This document shows positions 19,113-28,135 of a DNA stretch of 64,000 bases, one piece after another (position 1 is the stretch's first letter; each line of letters begins with the position of its first letter). The DNA lies in the NCBI GenBank assembly GCA_030725745.1, contig JANRFH010000030.1, positions 1 through 64,000 of the forward strand. The letters run 5' to 3'. The notes under the pieces are model-generated. The model did no database searches, was not told the DNA's origin, and saw nothing but the letters and a program-made list of their open reading frames with translations. Source of the stretch: Akkermansiaceae bacterium. GTDB taxonomy: Bacteria; Verrucomicrobiota; Verrucomicrobiia; Verrucomicrobiales; Akkermansiaceae. A program made the position numbers and the translations under genes.

Positions 19113-20657
19113 ATGACGCGCGACGACTCGCTACCCACCGACCGCAGGCTCCGACAAGAAATCCTCTTCGCCCGCGAGCGCGTCTATCACTTCGGCCAGC
19201 CCACGCCTTTGGAAAAACTTCCTCTGACTGGTAATATGGAGATCTGGGTGAAACGCGAAGACCTCTCACCCATCAAAGCCTATAAATGGCGCGGAGCAGC
19301 CAACCGCATGGCGACACTCAGCGAGCTTGAGGCCGCACGCGGAGTCGTCACCGCCTCGGCCGGCAACCACGCTCAGGGAGTCGCCCTCGCCGCAAAAAAA
19401 CTCGGCATCCGCGCACGCGTTTACATGCCCCGCTCCACCCCGAAGGTGAAGCAAGACGCCGTGCTCACACACGGTGCGGAATACGTCTCCATCCACCTCG
19501 CAGGAGATAGCTATGACGAAGCTGTGCAAGCCGCGAAGGCCGACCAAGCTCAAACCCAGGCAGTTTACATCCACGCTTACGACGACCTCCAAGTCATGGC
19601 CGGTCAGGGCACGCTCGCGGATGAAATCGTCCTTTCCGGCAACGGCCCCTTCGATGTTGCCTACCTTCAAATTGGAGGCGGCGGCATGGCGGCAGGTGTT
19701 TCCACATGGCTCAAAACCTACTGGCCTGATATCGAAATCGTCGGCGTAGAAGGCGAAGGCCAAGCATCCATGAAAGCCGCCATCAAGGCTGGCAAGCCCG
19801 TCGCCCTCCCGCAGGTCGATCTCTTCTGCGATGGCACCGCCGTCAAGCAGGCCGGAGAACTTCCTTTCGAAATCTGCAAGCAAACACTCGACCGCATCGT
19901 CACCGTCACCAACGCCGAAGTCACCTCCGCGATACGAAAACTCTGGGAAGGTCTGCGCTGCATCTCCGAGCCATCCGGTGCAATGGGACTTGCCGCTGCC
20001 CTTGGCGAAAAAGAACAGCTTGCCGGAAAAAAGGCACTGGTCGTTCTTTGCGGCGCGAATGTCGATTTCCTACAACTCGGTCGCATCGCACAATCCGAAG
20101 GCTCCTCCACGCGCAACAGCCGCACCCTCCGCGTCCGCATCCCGGAAGAACCCGGAACGATGCTCTCTCTGTTAGATAATTGTTTTTCTGGCACAGACAT
20201 CACCGACTTCCAATACGGAAAGACCGACAACTCACAGGCCTGGCCTTGCTTCACTCTCTCCTCGGAAAATCCCGCCGACCTCGCCTCCGTCCCGGAAAAA
20301 CTCGATGCCACCGGGCTCGCATGGGAGGACATCACCGGTGCCACCGACATCGCCTTCCGCGCCATCCCGCTGCGCGGCGATCTTCTCGCCCACCCCGCCT
20401 TCCTACGCCTCGATTTCTACGAGCGCCCCGGTGCCCTCCACGATTTCCTCGCGAAACGCGTTTCTGGAAACGCCAACCTCGTCTATTTCAACTACCGCCA
20501 ATCCGGCGAGCGCATCGGGCGCGCCCTCATCGGCCTCGATTTCCCCTCACCCTTCGAGCGCGATGCCTTCCTCCTCTCACTACCTCCCCAAGGCGATGGT
20601 TACCGCCTCTGCGAGCCACTCGATGCCGCAGCATCCTCCCGTCTCGCCGCACCGTAA
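19113..20657 (+). CDS. ilvA: Threonine dehydratase, biosynthetic type
   Basis: PLP enzyme that deaminates threonine to 2-oxobutanoate, the first step of isoleucine synthesis. 514 residues. The PLP lysine is K58 in SPIKAYKWRG. SAGNHAQG and the glycine-rich phosphate loop IGGGGMAAG complete the cofactor site. The C-terminal ~180 residues contain two ACT-like regulatory domains (starting TLRVRIPEEPGTMLSLL and AFLRLDFYERPGALHDFL), as expected for an isoleucine-inhibited IlvA rather than a short catabolic TdcB. It is not in an ilv operon here. A partial REP-like sequence follows the stop codon. Confidence 0.95.
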   Translation: MTRDDSLPTDRRLRQEILFARERVYHFGQPTPLEKLPLTGNMEIWVKREDLSPIKAYKWRGAANRMATLSELEAARGVVTASAGNHAQGVALAAKKLGIRARVYMPRSTPKVKQDAVLTHGAEYVSIHLAGDSYDEAVQAAKADQAQTQAVYIHAYDDLQVMAGQGTLADEIVLSGNGPFDVAYLQIGGGGMAAGVSTWLKTYWPDIEIVGVEGEGQASMKAAIKAGKPVALPQVDLFCDGTAVKQAGELPFEICKQTLDRIVTVTNAEVTSAIRKLWEGLRCISEPSGAMGLAAALGEKEQLAGKKALVVLCGANVDFLQLGRIAQSEGSSTRNSRTLRVRIPEEPGTMLSLLDNCFSGTDITDFQYGKTDNSQAWPCFTLSSENPADLASVPEKLDATGLAWEDITGATDIAFRAIPLRGDLLAHPAFLRLDFYERPGALHDFLAKRVSGNANLVYFNYRQSGERIGRALIGLDFPSPFERDAFLLSLPPQGDGYRLCEPLDAAASSRLAAP

Positions 20658-20680
20658 CTGCTGCGTCCCGCCGATAGAAC
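20658..20680. repeat. Degenerate REP-like half element
   Basis: CTGCTGCGTCCCGC directly after the ilvA stop matches the left stem and loop of the REP-like copy after thrS (CTGCCGCGTCCCGC). The right arm has decayed. Position just past a stop codon also matches. Confidence 0.4.
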
Positions 20681-20740
20681 CAATTCCTCTCGACAGAGAC
20701 GGACGAACGGACAAACTTCCCCTTCCATCCACACTTCCCC

Positions 20741-21463
20741 ATGCGGACAGCGATTTTCGGCGACATTCATGCAAACCTCGAGGCTCTCGAAGCCGTCCTT
20801 TCGGACGCCGTTTCGCAGAACGTCACTGACCATGTCTGCCTCGGCGATGTTGTCGGCTACAATGCAGACCCTGTGGCATGTCTAAACCGTATCCGCGACA
20901 TGGGCTGCCCAACGGTGAAGGGCAACCACGACCAAGATGCTTCCGACGACCATTCGCTCGACAGCATGAACCCTATCGCTGCCACAGCCCTTCAATGGAC
21001 GCGCGAGCAGCTCGATGACGAGCAACGCCTTTGGCTGAAACGCCTACGCATGGTACGCCAAGTCGGCAATTACACCATCGTCCACAGCACTCTCGATCAG
21101 CCGCTGCACTGGAATTACGTGACCAACCGCTTCGACGCCATGTCGAACTTTTCCTACCAGTTCACCCAGCTCTGCTTTCACGGCCACACCCACGTCCCAC
21201 GCGTCTATGTGAAGTCTGACAAGGTGCGCGAAGTCCCCGCTGAATCCGTCGAAATCGAGGCAAATGCCAAGTATTTCATCAATGTAGGCTCCGTCGGCCA
21301 GCCACGTGATGGCGACCCCCGCGCCTGCTACGCGATCTACGATCACGACACCAAGCTCATCGTTTTCCGCCGCGTGGAATACGACATTAAAAAGACTCAG
21401 GCGAAGATTCTGAAAGCTGGCCTGCCAAAAATGCTAGCCGAGCGCCTGTCTGAGGGTCGCTGA
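20741..21463 (+). CDS. Calcineurin-like metallophosphoesterase
   Basis: 240-residue cytoplasmic phosphoesterase. The dinuclear metal signature is complete: D8-x-H10 (FGDIHAN), LGDVVGYN, GNHD and GHTHVPR. The GDVVGYNADP arrangement places it with the YfcE/diadenosine-tetraphosphatase-like group found widely in bacteria. Substrate cannot be deduced. Located between ilvA and the mre operon. A perfect 7-bp stem (21469-21475 with 21481-21487) follows the stop codon but has no T-tract. Confidence 0.85.
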   Translation: MRTAIFGDIHANLEALEAVLSDAVSQNVTDHVCLGDVVGYNADPVACLNRIRDMGCPTVKGNHDQDASDDHSLDSMNPIAATALQWTREQLDDEQRLWLKRLRMVRQVGNYTIVHSTLDQPLHWNYVTNRFDAMSNFSYQFTQLCFHGHTHVPRVYVKSDKVREVPAESVEIEANAKYFINVGSVGQPRDGDPRACYAIYDHDTKLIVFRRVEYDIKKTQAKILKAGLPKMLAERLSEGR

Positions 21464-21688
21464 GTTACTTCCACGCATCCCGTGGAACAAGCCATCCAAT
21501 TGCGTGGAACACGCTTTCCCGCTTGACGCAGCTTGCCTGTGCTCTGATTCTCTTGCCCCCACCCGTAGGAGTGCACCCGCAAGGTTTTTCTACACAAATC
21601 TTTCCATCCACCCGCTCCGACTCATCGGAAACGGATTAAGTGGAGTCACAACTCATTCATTTTCAACAGCTTCCATTTACAAACCTCC

Positions 21689-22717
21689 ATGTTTAATAAA
21701 TTTTTCGGAAACATGTTTTCCAACGATATCGGAATCGATCTCGGCACCGCAAATACTCTCATCAACGTCAAAGACCACGGCATCGTCCTCCGCGAGCCCT
21801 CCGTGGTGGCTGTAAAAGCTGGAACCAACGAAGTTCTTGCCGTCGGAGATGATGCAAAACGCATGCTCGGACGCACCCCTGGCAACATCGTCGCCATCCG
21901 CCCGCTCAAGGACGGCGTCATTGCTGACTTCGAAGTCACTGAGGCGATGCTGCGCCATTTCATCAAAAAAGTGAACAAAGGACGCCGCTCCAATCCCCGC
22001 GTTCTCATCGCCATCCCATCCGGCATCACCGAAGTCGAGCGCCGAGCTGTGCGCGAATCCGCAGAACAGGCAGGAGCACGCGAAGTCTACCTCATCGAAG
22101 AGCCAATGGCAGCCGCCATCGGAGTCGGCCTTCCCGTCCAAGAAGCCTCCGGAAACATGATCGTCGATATCGGCGGTGGCACCACCGAGGTCGCCCTCAT
22201 CTCCCTTTCCGGTATCGTTTACGCACGCTCCGTCCGCACCGCTGGTGACGAACTGGACGAATCCATCATCCAATACATGAAGCGTGCCTACAACCTCATG
22301 ATCGGCGAGCGCACCTCGGAGGAAATCAAAATCCGCCTCGGCTCCGCCGCCCCACTACCCAAGGAAATATCCATGGAAGTCAAGGGACGCGACCTCGTCG
22401 CAGGACTTCCCAAAACCATCACCATTACCTCCCAGGAAATCCGCGAGGCGATGGCAGACCCGCTCAGCACCATTGTTGACGCCGTCCGCACCACCCTCGA
22501 ACGCTGCCCTCCCGAGCTCGCTGCAGACCTCGTCGATCGCGGTATCGTCCTCGCCGGCGGCGGAGCCCTTCTCAAGGGGCTCGACCGCCTTCTCCGCGAG
22601 GAAACCGGCCTTCCTGTCCACGTCGCAGAGGATCCCCTCAGTGCCGTTGCAGAAGGAACAGGAAAAGCACTTCAAGAGCTAGCACTCCTGAAAAGGGTCA
22701 CCAATACGGATCGCTGA
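21689..22717 (+). CDS. mreB: Rod-shape determining actin homologue MreB
   Basis: Actin-fold ATPase that forms membrane-associated filaments and positions the elongasome. 342 residues. The N-terminus [11 protein letters not shown] is an amphipathic membrane-targeting segment, followed by phosphate-1 loop [10 protein letters not shown]. The second phosphate loop is [13 protein letters not shown], and the adenosine region is [12 protein letters not shown]. First gene of a five-gene operon mreB-mreC-mreD-PBP2-rng with short gaps. The 225-bp region upstream (21464-21688) holds no gene and should contain the operon promoter. Confidence 0.98.
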   Translation: MFNKFFGNMFSNDIGIDLGTANTLINVKDHGIVLREPSVVAVKAGTNEVLAVGDDAKRMLGRTPGNIVAIRPLKDGVIADFEVTEAMLRHFIKKVNKGRRSNPRVLIAIPSGITEVERRAVRESAEQAGAREVYLIEEPMAAAIGVGLPVQEASGNMIVDIGGGTTEVALISLSGIVYARSVRTAGDELDESIIQYMKRAYNLMIGERTSEEIKIRLGSAAPLPKEISMEVKGRDLVAGLPKTITITSQEIREAMADPLSTIVDAVRTTLERCPPELAADLVDRGIVLAGGGALLKGLDRLLREETGLPVHVAEDPLSAVAEGTGKALQELALLKRVTNTDR

Positions 22718-22752
22718 GCCCGGGATTCCGCAGCACGGGATCCTCTTAGGCC

Positions 22753-23559
22753 ATGAAACCGCTGAACCTCATCGCACTACTTCTCTTCCTCGCGGGAGTG
22801 ACTTGGGCACTCACGCGCAGTGAACCCATCGTGCGGGAAATTCAGGTCGCCTATTTCAAGGCCATTTCCCCCACCCTCAGCGCGGGCTCCGCTCTGGAAA
22901 CGAAGACTCGCAAACTGCTTGAAGAAACACGCCACTCAAAGGAACTCGAAGCACGGCTCTCCGTCGCCGAAAGAGAAACCGGCAGGCTGCGCATCATCGA
23001 GTCCCGCTTCCAGACCATCGAGCGGGAAAACGCCCAGCTGCGCCACGCCTTGGACTTTAAAAAATCAACGAACTTCGATGTCGTCGCCGCACAGGTCATT
23101 CGCCGCCACCCGACCACATGGTGGCAGACACTTGAGATCGATGCCGGCCAAGACAACGGAGTCGGCATCCAGCTCTCCGTCATGTCGAACGAAGGCCTCG
23201 TCGGCATCATCGACCGTCCTTTCCAGAAACGCTCCTCTGTCCTACTCGTCACCGATGAAAAGTGCCAAGTCTCCGTCCGCGTCGAAGGTTCGCCGGAAGT
23301 CGGCATCCTCAGCGGCCAGCGCGGCGAGTTTGACAAAAATCCTACCCTCCGTCTCCGCTTTCTCTCCAAAGACGCGGCGCTCAGACCCGGCCAACGTGTA
23401 TTCACCACCGGTCGTGGCGGCATCTTCCAGCCGAACATCCTCGTTGGCACTATCCTATCGGTTGAGAAAGGCGCGCTCGATTCGGAAGCCCTAGTGAAGC
23501 CCGCTGTAAACCTCAGCAACTTGGACACAGTCTTCGTCGTGCTTTCCGAAAACAACTGA
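22753..23559 (+). CDS. mreC: Rod-shape determining protein MreC
   Basis: 268-residue bitopic protein. One transmembrane helix at residues ~4-19, a coiled coil at ~45-95 (rich in Glu/Arg/Leu) and two periplasmic beta domains (for example VMSNEGLVGIIDR and TLRLRFLSKDAALRPGQRV). It links MreB inside to PBP2 outside. It starts 35 bp after mreB; the gap contains a GC-rich imperfect inverted sequence (22718-22745). Length is close to the usual size of MreC. Confidence 0.95.
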   Translation: MKPLNLIALLLFLAGVTWALTRSEPIVREIQVAYFKAISPTLSAGSALETKTRKLLEETRHSKELEARLSVAERETGRLRIIESRFQTIERENAQLRHALDFKKSTNFDVVAAQVIRRHPTTWWQTLEIDAGQDNGVGIQLSVMSNEGLVGIIDRPFQKRSSVLLVTDEKCQVSVRVEGSPEVGILSGQRGEFDKNPTLRLRFLSKDAALRPGQRVFTTGRGGIFQPNILVGTILSVEKGALDSEALVKPAVNLSNLDTVFVVLSENN

Positions 23560-23570
23560 AAACTAAACGC

Positions 23571-24149
23571 TTGTTCCGCTACAACCTCAGCACCGTCTTC
23601 CTACTGCTCGCCGCATTCCTGGTTCAGCAGTTCATGCCTGCGTTCACGGGACTTAGCAATGCACGCATCCTTCTCGTCCATCTTGTTTTCCTCTGCACCG
23701 CGGTAACCGTGGCCACCCCCACGATGCTCGCCATGGCCTTCATCGGCGGCCTGTTCTGGGATGCCCATTGCTCCCTCGCACCGATCACTATGGATCCCGA
23801 GGTTTACACTCAGCCTGTCGAGTCCCTTCCATTCGGCTATTCCATCGTGCTCTTCGCAGCCATTGGCTTTCTTATGCAGGGGCTCAACCCCTTATTCCGC
23901 CAGGGAAAATGGCAGTTCTCCGCACTACTCACCGGCGTCGCCATTTTCCTCTATCTAGGCGCTGAATTTGTCCTCATTTCTTTTGTCAGAGGGGATTTTG
24001 TCATCAGCCGGTCTATCATCCGGCTTATGTCCTATACCTCTCTGCTCACCATGTTATTTTCACCTCTCGTCTTTTGGATCCTTTACCGGATTGCAAGGCT
24101 ATTTGACCACTCCCTTTATCCTGAAGCAAACCGCGGCAGACGCAGATAA
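23571..24149 (+). CDS. mreD: Rod-shape determining protein MreD
   Basis: 192-residue polytopic inner-membrane protein with about five hydrophobic segments, typical of MreD. The frame starts at TTG 23571, 11 bp after mreC; no ATG occurs before the first membrane segment, so TTG is the likely start. The C-terminal tail is basic (NRGRRR). Gene order (mreC before, PBP2 9 bp after) supports the assignment, as MreD sequences are weakly conserved. Confidence 0.9.
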   Translation: MFRYNLSTVFLLLAAFLVQQFMPAFTGLSNARILLVHLVFLCTAVTVATPTMLAMAFIGGLFWDAHCSLAPITMDPEVYTQPVESLPFGYSIVLFAAIGFLMQGLNPLFRQGKWQFSALLTGVAIFLYLGAEFVLISFVRGDFVISRSIIRLMSYTSLLTMLFSPLVFWILYRIARLFDHSLYPEANRGRRR

Positions 24150-24157
24150 TTACACCC

Positions 24158-26362
24158 ATGGAACCCCGCTTCAGACTCCGACTCTACCTACTCACCGCCC
24201 TCATTCTGGTCGGGTTCGGTACATTACTGTCCAAGCTCCATGAATTCCAAATCGATAGGCAGGACGAATTCCTAGCACTCGTGCCCGGCAACCGCACCGT
24301 CACCGTCCGCGAGCCCGGCATCCGTGGCGAAATCACGGATCGCAACGGCATCCCCCTTGCCCGAAACCTCCGCAACTACGTCGTCTCATTTAATCTTGAG
24401 GAAATCCTTCGCGCCTACCGCCTGCAACATGACGAAAGCCCCACTCTCGACCGCCTCACCACTCAAGACGGCCTGCCAAGGAAACGCTCAGAAAAGGACA
24501 TCGTCACAATCGTCAACGAATGGACGATTAAGCCACTCCAGGAACTCGGACTCGCGAAAAACTACAACGCCTCCGCCCTCCGCACCCACTACCTGACCCA
24601 CGGCGGCCTCGTCCCCTTCACCTACCGCGCAGATCTCACCTACGAAGATTTCGCCCGCCTCGCCGAGCGCAACCTTGAGTTCCCCGGAGTCACCCTCAGC
24701 ATCCGCCCGCAGCGCCAGTATGCCTACGGCACCCTTGCCTCACACGTCCTCGGATACGTGAAGCAGTGGGAAAAAGGTGACATTTCCTCTGCGGACAAGC
24801 GCGCCTACGATCACTACATCGGCGATAGTAAGGGCGTGGACGGCGTCGAGGCCACCATGGACGAATACCTGCGCGGTCCGGAGGGCAAAAAAACCATTCT
24901 CAAGGACGAGAAAGGTCGCACCATTGGGATGCTCGACTTCACCAAACCTGGCATCGGCGGGCAAGTCGAACTCAGCATCGACGCACGAATCCAGTTTCTT
25001 CTAGAAAATACCCTCCGTCGCGCCGGTCGCGCCGCCGGAGTAGTCATGGATGTCAGGACTGGCGAGGTTCTCGCAATGGCCTCGGTGCCAGACTACGATC
25101 CCAATGTTTTCATCCCCCCGTTTTCCAAACCGCAGATCGAGAAGATCGACTCCTACTGGGCCAGCCCGCGCCTCTCACCTTTCACCAATCGAGCCATAGC
25201 GAAATTCGAACCCGGCTCCACGATGAAAGTCGCCACCGCCATCGCAGGCTCGATCCAAGGACTCGATAAAAACTCCTACAACTGTAGTGGATACGTCCCC
25301 TACGGAAACCACAAGATCGGCTGCTGGATCTACAACATGAAGGGTGGTAGCCACGGGACATTGTCTCTCCCCTCGGCCCTCCAGCAATCCTGCAACCCCT
25401 ACTTCAACCAGATGGCAAACGCGATGAGGTGGCAGGGCATGCTCGACGGATGCTCGCTTGTCGGATTCGGCAACAAGACAGGCATCGAACTTCCCAACGA
25501 AGACCCTGGTCTCCTACCCGGCTCCCGTGCTTGGCGCGCTTCCTATCCAAACGAGACCATGACCCCGGCGCTCAACGCCATGACCTCCATCGGCCAGGGC
25601 TACATGCTCGCCACACCTCTTCAGCTCACCGCCATGGCCGCCGCCATCGCCAATGGAGGTAAATACTACAGACCCCGTCTCGTAAAAAAGGTCGTAGCTG
25701 AAGATGGCAAGGTTCTCGTCCCCGATTTCCCCGAACTCGTCGTCGATCTCCTCCAGAACGGAGTCAAAGAAGACGACCTCGCCCTGATCCGCAAAGGCAT
25801 GTACATGGCCGTCAACGTGCCCGGCGGCACCGCTGGAAAAGTGCGCATGGATGATATCGAAGTCTGCGCCAAAACCGGCACCGCCCAGACCACGGACAAC
25901 GGTAAAAAATCCAACAACTCATGGGTCATGGCCTTCGCGCCATACGAAGAACCTCGCTACGCCATCGTCATCCTCGTTCAGGCAGGTACATCCGGCGGCG
26001 GCGTCTGTGGCCCCCTCGTCAACACCGTTCTAACAGGTATCTTCGCCCAAGAAAATGGCATGCGCCTCCCCCTCAAGCCACAGAACGAATATGCGGGGCA
26101 CCTCGAGACCATCGCAGCCATCGAGCCCCTTCCAGACATCCTCGCCGCCATCGAAGCCTCAGAAATTCCAGCCTCCGATCCCTCTGTCACTGCTCAGCCT
26201 TCTGAGGAAGACATCGGCGAAACCGGCAATGAGATCAGCGGCATCGTCCCTGATGTACCCAGCGGCAGCACCCCTGTCCTCGTAACACCGAAACCAACAA
26301 TCACCGAAGAAACCGATACCGAGGGACAAGTGCTCCCACGTGCCATTCCTATTCAGGAATGA
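24158..26362 (+). CDS. mrdA: Penicillin-binding protein 2 (elongation transpeptidase)
   Basis: 734-residue class B PBP. N-terminal transmembrane helix at residues ~9-25, dimerisation domain, then the transpeptidase domain. Active-site motifs: S354-x-x-K357 (GSTMK), S411-C-N413 (QSCNP) and K572-T-G (AKTGTAQ). The ~100-residue C-terminal tail after the catalytic domain is rich in Pro, Glu and Thr and probably disordered; it is longer than in E. coli PBP2. The rodA gene usually found near it is absent from this operon. It cross-links peptidoglycan during side-wall growth with MreBCD. Confidence 0.96.
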   Translation: MEPRFRLRLYLLTALILVGFGTLLSKLHEFQIDRQDEFLALVPGNRTVTVREPGIRGEITDRNGIPLARNLRNYVVSFNLEEILRAYRLQHDESPTLDRLTTQDGLPRKRSEKDIVTIVNEWTIKPLQELGLAKNYNASALRTHYLTHGGLVPFTYRADLTYEDFARLAERNLEFPGVTLSIRPQRQYAYGTLASHVLGYVKQWEKGDISSADKRAYDHYIGDSKGVDGVEATMDEYLRGPEGKKTILKDEKGRTIGMLDFTKPGIGGQVELSIDARIQFLLENTLRRAGRAAGVVMDVRTGEVLAMASVPDYDPNVFIPPFSKPQIEKIDSYWASPRLSPFTNRAIAKFEPGSTMKVATAIAGSIQGLDKNSYNCSGYVPYGNHKIGCWIYNMKGGSHGTLSLPSALQQSCNPYFNQMANAMRWQGMLDGCSLVGFGNKTGIELPNEDPGLLPGSRAWRASYPNETMTPALNAMTSIGQGYMLATPLQLTAMAAAIANGGKYYRPRLVKKVVAEDGKVLVPDFPELVVDLLQNGVKEDDLALIRKGMYMAVNVPGGTAGKVRMDDIEVCAKTGTAQTTDNGKKSNNSWVMAFAPYEEPRYAIVILVQAGTSGGGVCGPLVNTVLTGIFAQENGMRLPLKPQNEYAGHLETIAAIEPLPDILAAIEASEIPASDPSVTAQPSEEDIGETGNEISGIVPDVPSGSTPVLVTPKPTITEETDTEGQVLPRAIPIQE

Positions 26363-26408
26363 TCGGTTTCACAACAAACCCAACCTCAGAATTTAGAACT
26401 AAATCAAC

Positions 26409-27995
26409 GTGATCAAAAAAATCAAAAGAATGTTAGGGATCGGCAGCGCCGACCCATCCAGTGGCAACTCCATCATCGTCAATGTCGAAAAACTCGAACG
26501 CCGCGTCGCCCTCGTAGAGGACGGCTTGCTCGAAGAATACACCGTAGAGCGCGAAGGCGATCAGAACATCGTAGGAGGAATTTTCAAAGGCCGTGTCAAA
26601 AATATCGAGCAAGGCCTCAAGGCCATGTTCGTCGACATCGGTCTAGATAAGAACGCCTTCCTCCACTTCTGGGACGCCATCCCAGCCGCCCTCGACGGCG
26701 GTCTGGAGGAAATCGAGCGCGAAGGCTCCAAGAAACCGAAGAAGAAAATCACTTCCAAGGACATCCCCTCGATCTGCCCAATCGGCTCGGAAATCGTTAT
26801 CCAAGTCTCCAAAGGCCCAATCGGCACCAAGGGACCCCGCGTAACAACGAACATTTCCCTCGCTGGCCGCTACCTAGTCCTCATGCCCTTCACCGAACAG
26901 TTCGGTATTTCCCGCAAGATCGACGACCCAAAAGAACGCCAACGCCTCCGCCGCATCGTCCAGAAACTCTCCGTCCCAGAGGGCATGGGTATCATCATGC
27001 GCACCGTCGCCCAAGGCACACGCGCCCGCCACTTCGTGCGCGATCTCGCCATGCTCCTTGAGCAATGGGACAATATCGACCAACGCCGCGCCAACAACCC
27101 AGCCCCCTGCTGCATCTTCCAAGAGCCGGATCTCATCGAGCGTACCGCCCGCGATTTCCTCACCGAGGAAGTCGATCAAGTGCTCTGCGACGATGCAGAA
27201 ACCACCGAGCTGATCCGCGAAATTGCCGGCAAAATCTCGCGCCGCGCGAAGCGCCGCATCCATCACCTTCCCACCGCCAACCAGCCAATCTTCGAACGCG
27301 TAAATATTCAGAAGCAGATCGACGAGGCATTCTCCCGCCAAGTCTGGCTGAAATGCGGCGGCTACATCGTCATCGACGAAACCGAAGCCCTCATCTCTGT
27401 CGACGTCAACACCGGTCGCAACCGCGGCTCCAAAGACGTCGACAAGATGATCCTCCAGACCAATGTCGAGGCAGCTGAAGAAGTCGCCCGCCAGCTTCGC
27501 CTGCGCAACATCGGCGGCCTCGTCGTTGTCGACTTTATCGACATGCGCCACCGCCGCGATCAAATGGCGGTTTACAAGGCGATGAAAGAGCGTGTCAAAA
27601 AGGACAAGGCAAAGACCCAAATCCTACAGATTTCTGCCATCGGCCTGATGGAAATGACCCGTCAGCGACTCAACGAATCCCTCCGCGATTCGATGTACGA
27701 GCCCTGCCCATATTGCCAAGGCCGTGGCCGCGTAAAGACACCGATGACCATGTCCATCGAGATCCAGCGCCGCCTCAATACCGTCATCCAGACGCACCGA
27801 GATCAAGTCGGCGATCTCATCGTCGTCGTCAATTCCGACGTCCTCAACCGCTTCAAGCAGGAAGACGCTAAAGTCCTCGTGGAACTCGAGCGATCCCACT
27901 CTGGGCGCCTCATCTTCCGCTCGGATCCGACCCTCAACCGCGAGCGCTTCGCAGTCATCGATGCCGCCACCGAAAAAACCATAGAGCAAGGCTGA
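26409..27995 (+). CDS. rng: Ribonuclease E/G
   Basis: 528-residue endoribonuclease, GTG start. An S1 RNA-binding domain near the N-terminus ([20 protein letters not shown]) is interrupted by a Lys-rich insertion (about residues 100-120). The catalytic Asp residues sit in SVDVNTGR and VVDFIDM, and the zinc-link cysteines are in CPYCQGRG. The C-terminal degradosome scaffold of RNase E is missing, so it is RNase G-like in architecture. It processes rRNA and tRNA and starts mRNA decay. Last gene of the mre operon, ended by a strong terminator. Confidence 0.94.
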   Translation: MIKKIKRMLGIGSADPSSGNSIIVNVEKLERRVALVEDGLLEEYTVEREGDQNIVGGIFKGRVKNIEQGLKAMFVDIGLDKNAFLHFWDAIPAALDGGLEEIEREGSKKPKKKITSKDIPSICPIGSEIVIQVSKGPIGTKGPRVTTNISLAGRYLVLMPFTEQFGISRKIDDPKERQRLRRIVQKLSVPEGMGIIMRTVAQGTRARHFVRDLAMLLEQWDNIDQRRANNPAPCCIFQEPDLIERTARDFLTEEVDQVLCDDAETTELIREIAGKISRRAKRRIHHLPTANQPIFERVNIQKQIDEAFSRQVWLKCGGYIVIDETEALISVDVNTGRNRGSKDVDKMILQTNVEAAEEVARQLRLRNIGGLVVVDFIDMRHRRDQMAVYKAMKERVKKDKAKTQILQISAIGLMEMTRQRLNESLRDSMYEPCPYCQGRGRVKTPMTMSIEIQRRLNTVIQTHRDQVGDLIVVVNSDVLNRFKQEDAKVLVELERSHSGRLIFRSDPTLNRERFAVIDAATEKTIEQG

Positions 27996-28020
27996 ACCGG
28001 ATTCAGAATCCATTTCCCAA

Positions 28021-28048
28021 AAGGGCGCCCTTCCGGGCGCTCTTTTTT
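28021..28048 (+). terminator. Terminator of the mre-rng operon
   Basis: GGGCGCCC and GGGCGCTC form an 8-bp stem (one G-U type pair) around a TTCC loop, followed by TTTTTT. About 25 bp after the rng stop. Confidence 0.85.
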
Positions 28049-28135
28049 GTCTTAAGAAAGAGCGAATTCTTCGTTCAAAGCTCCCGTCGCGATTTAAAAT
28101 CGCGGTTCTCTTCAATTCCACTAGCATCCCCCCAA

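Noticed and set aside
21504..21815. 103-codon frame running into mreB
   Set aside because: Overlaps mreB in another frame, Ser/Pro-rich and without signal or domain; the region before 21689 is more likely promoter.
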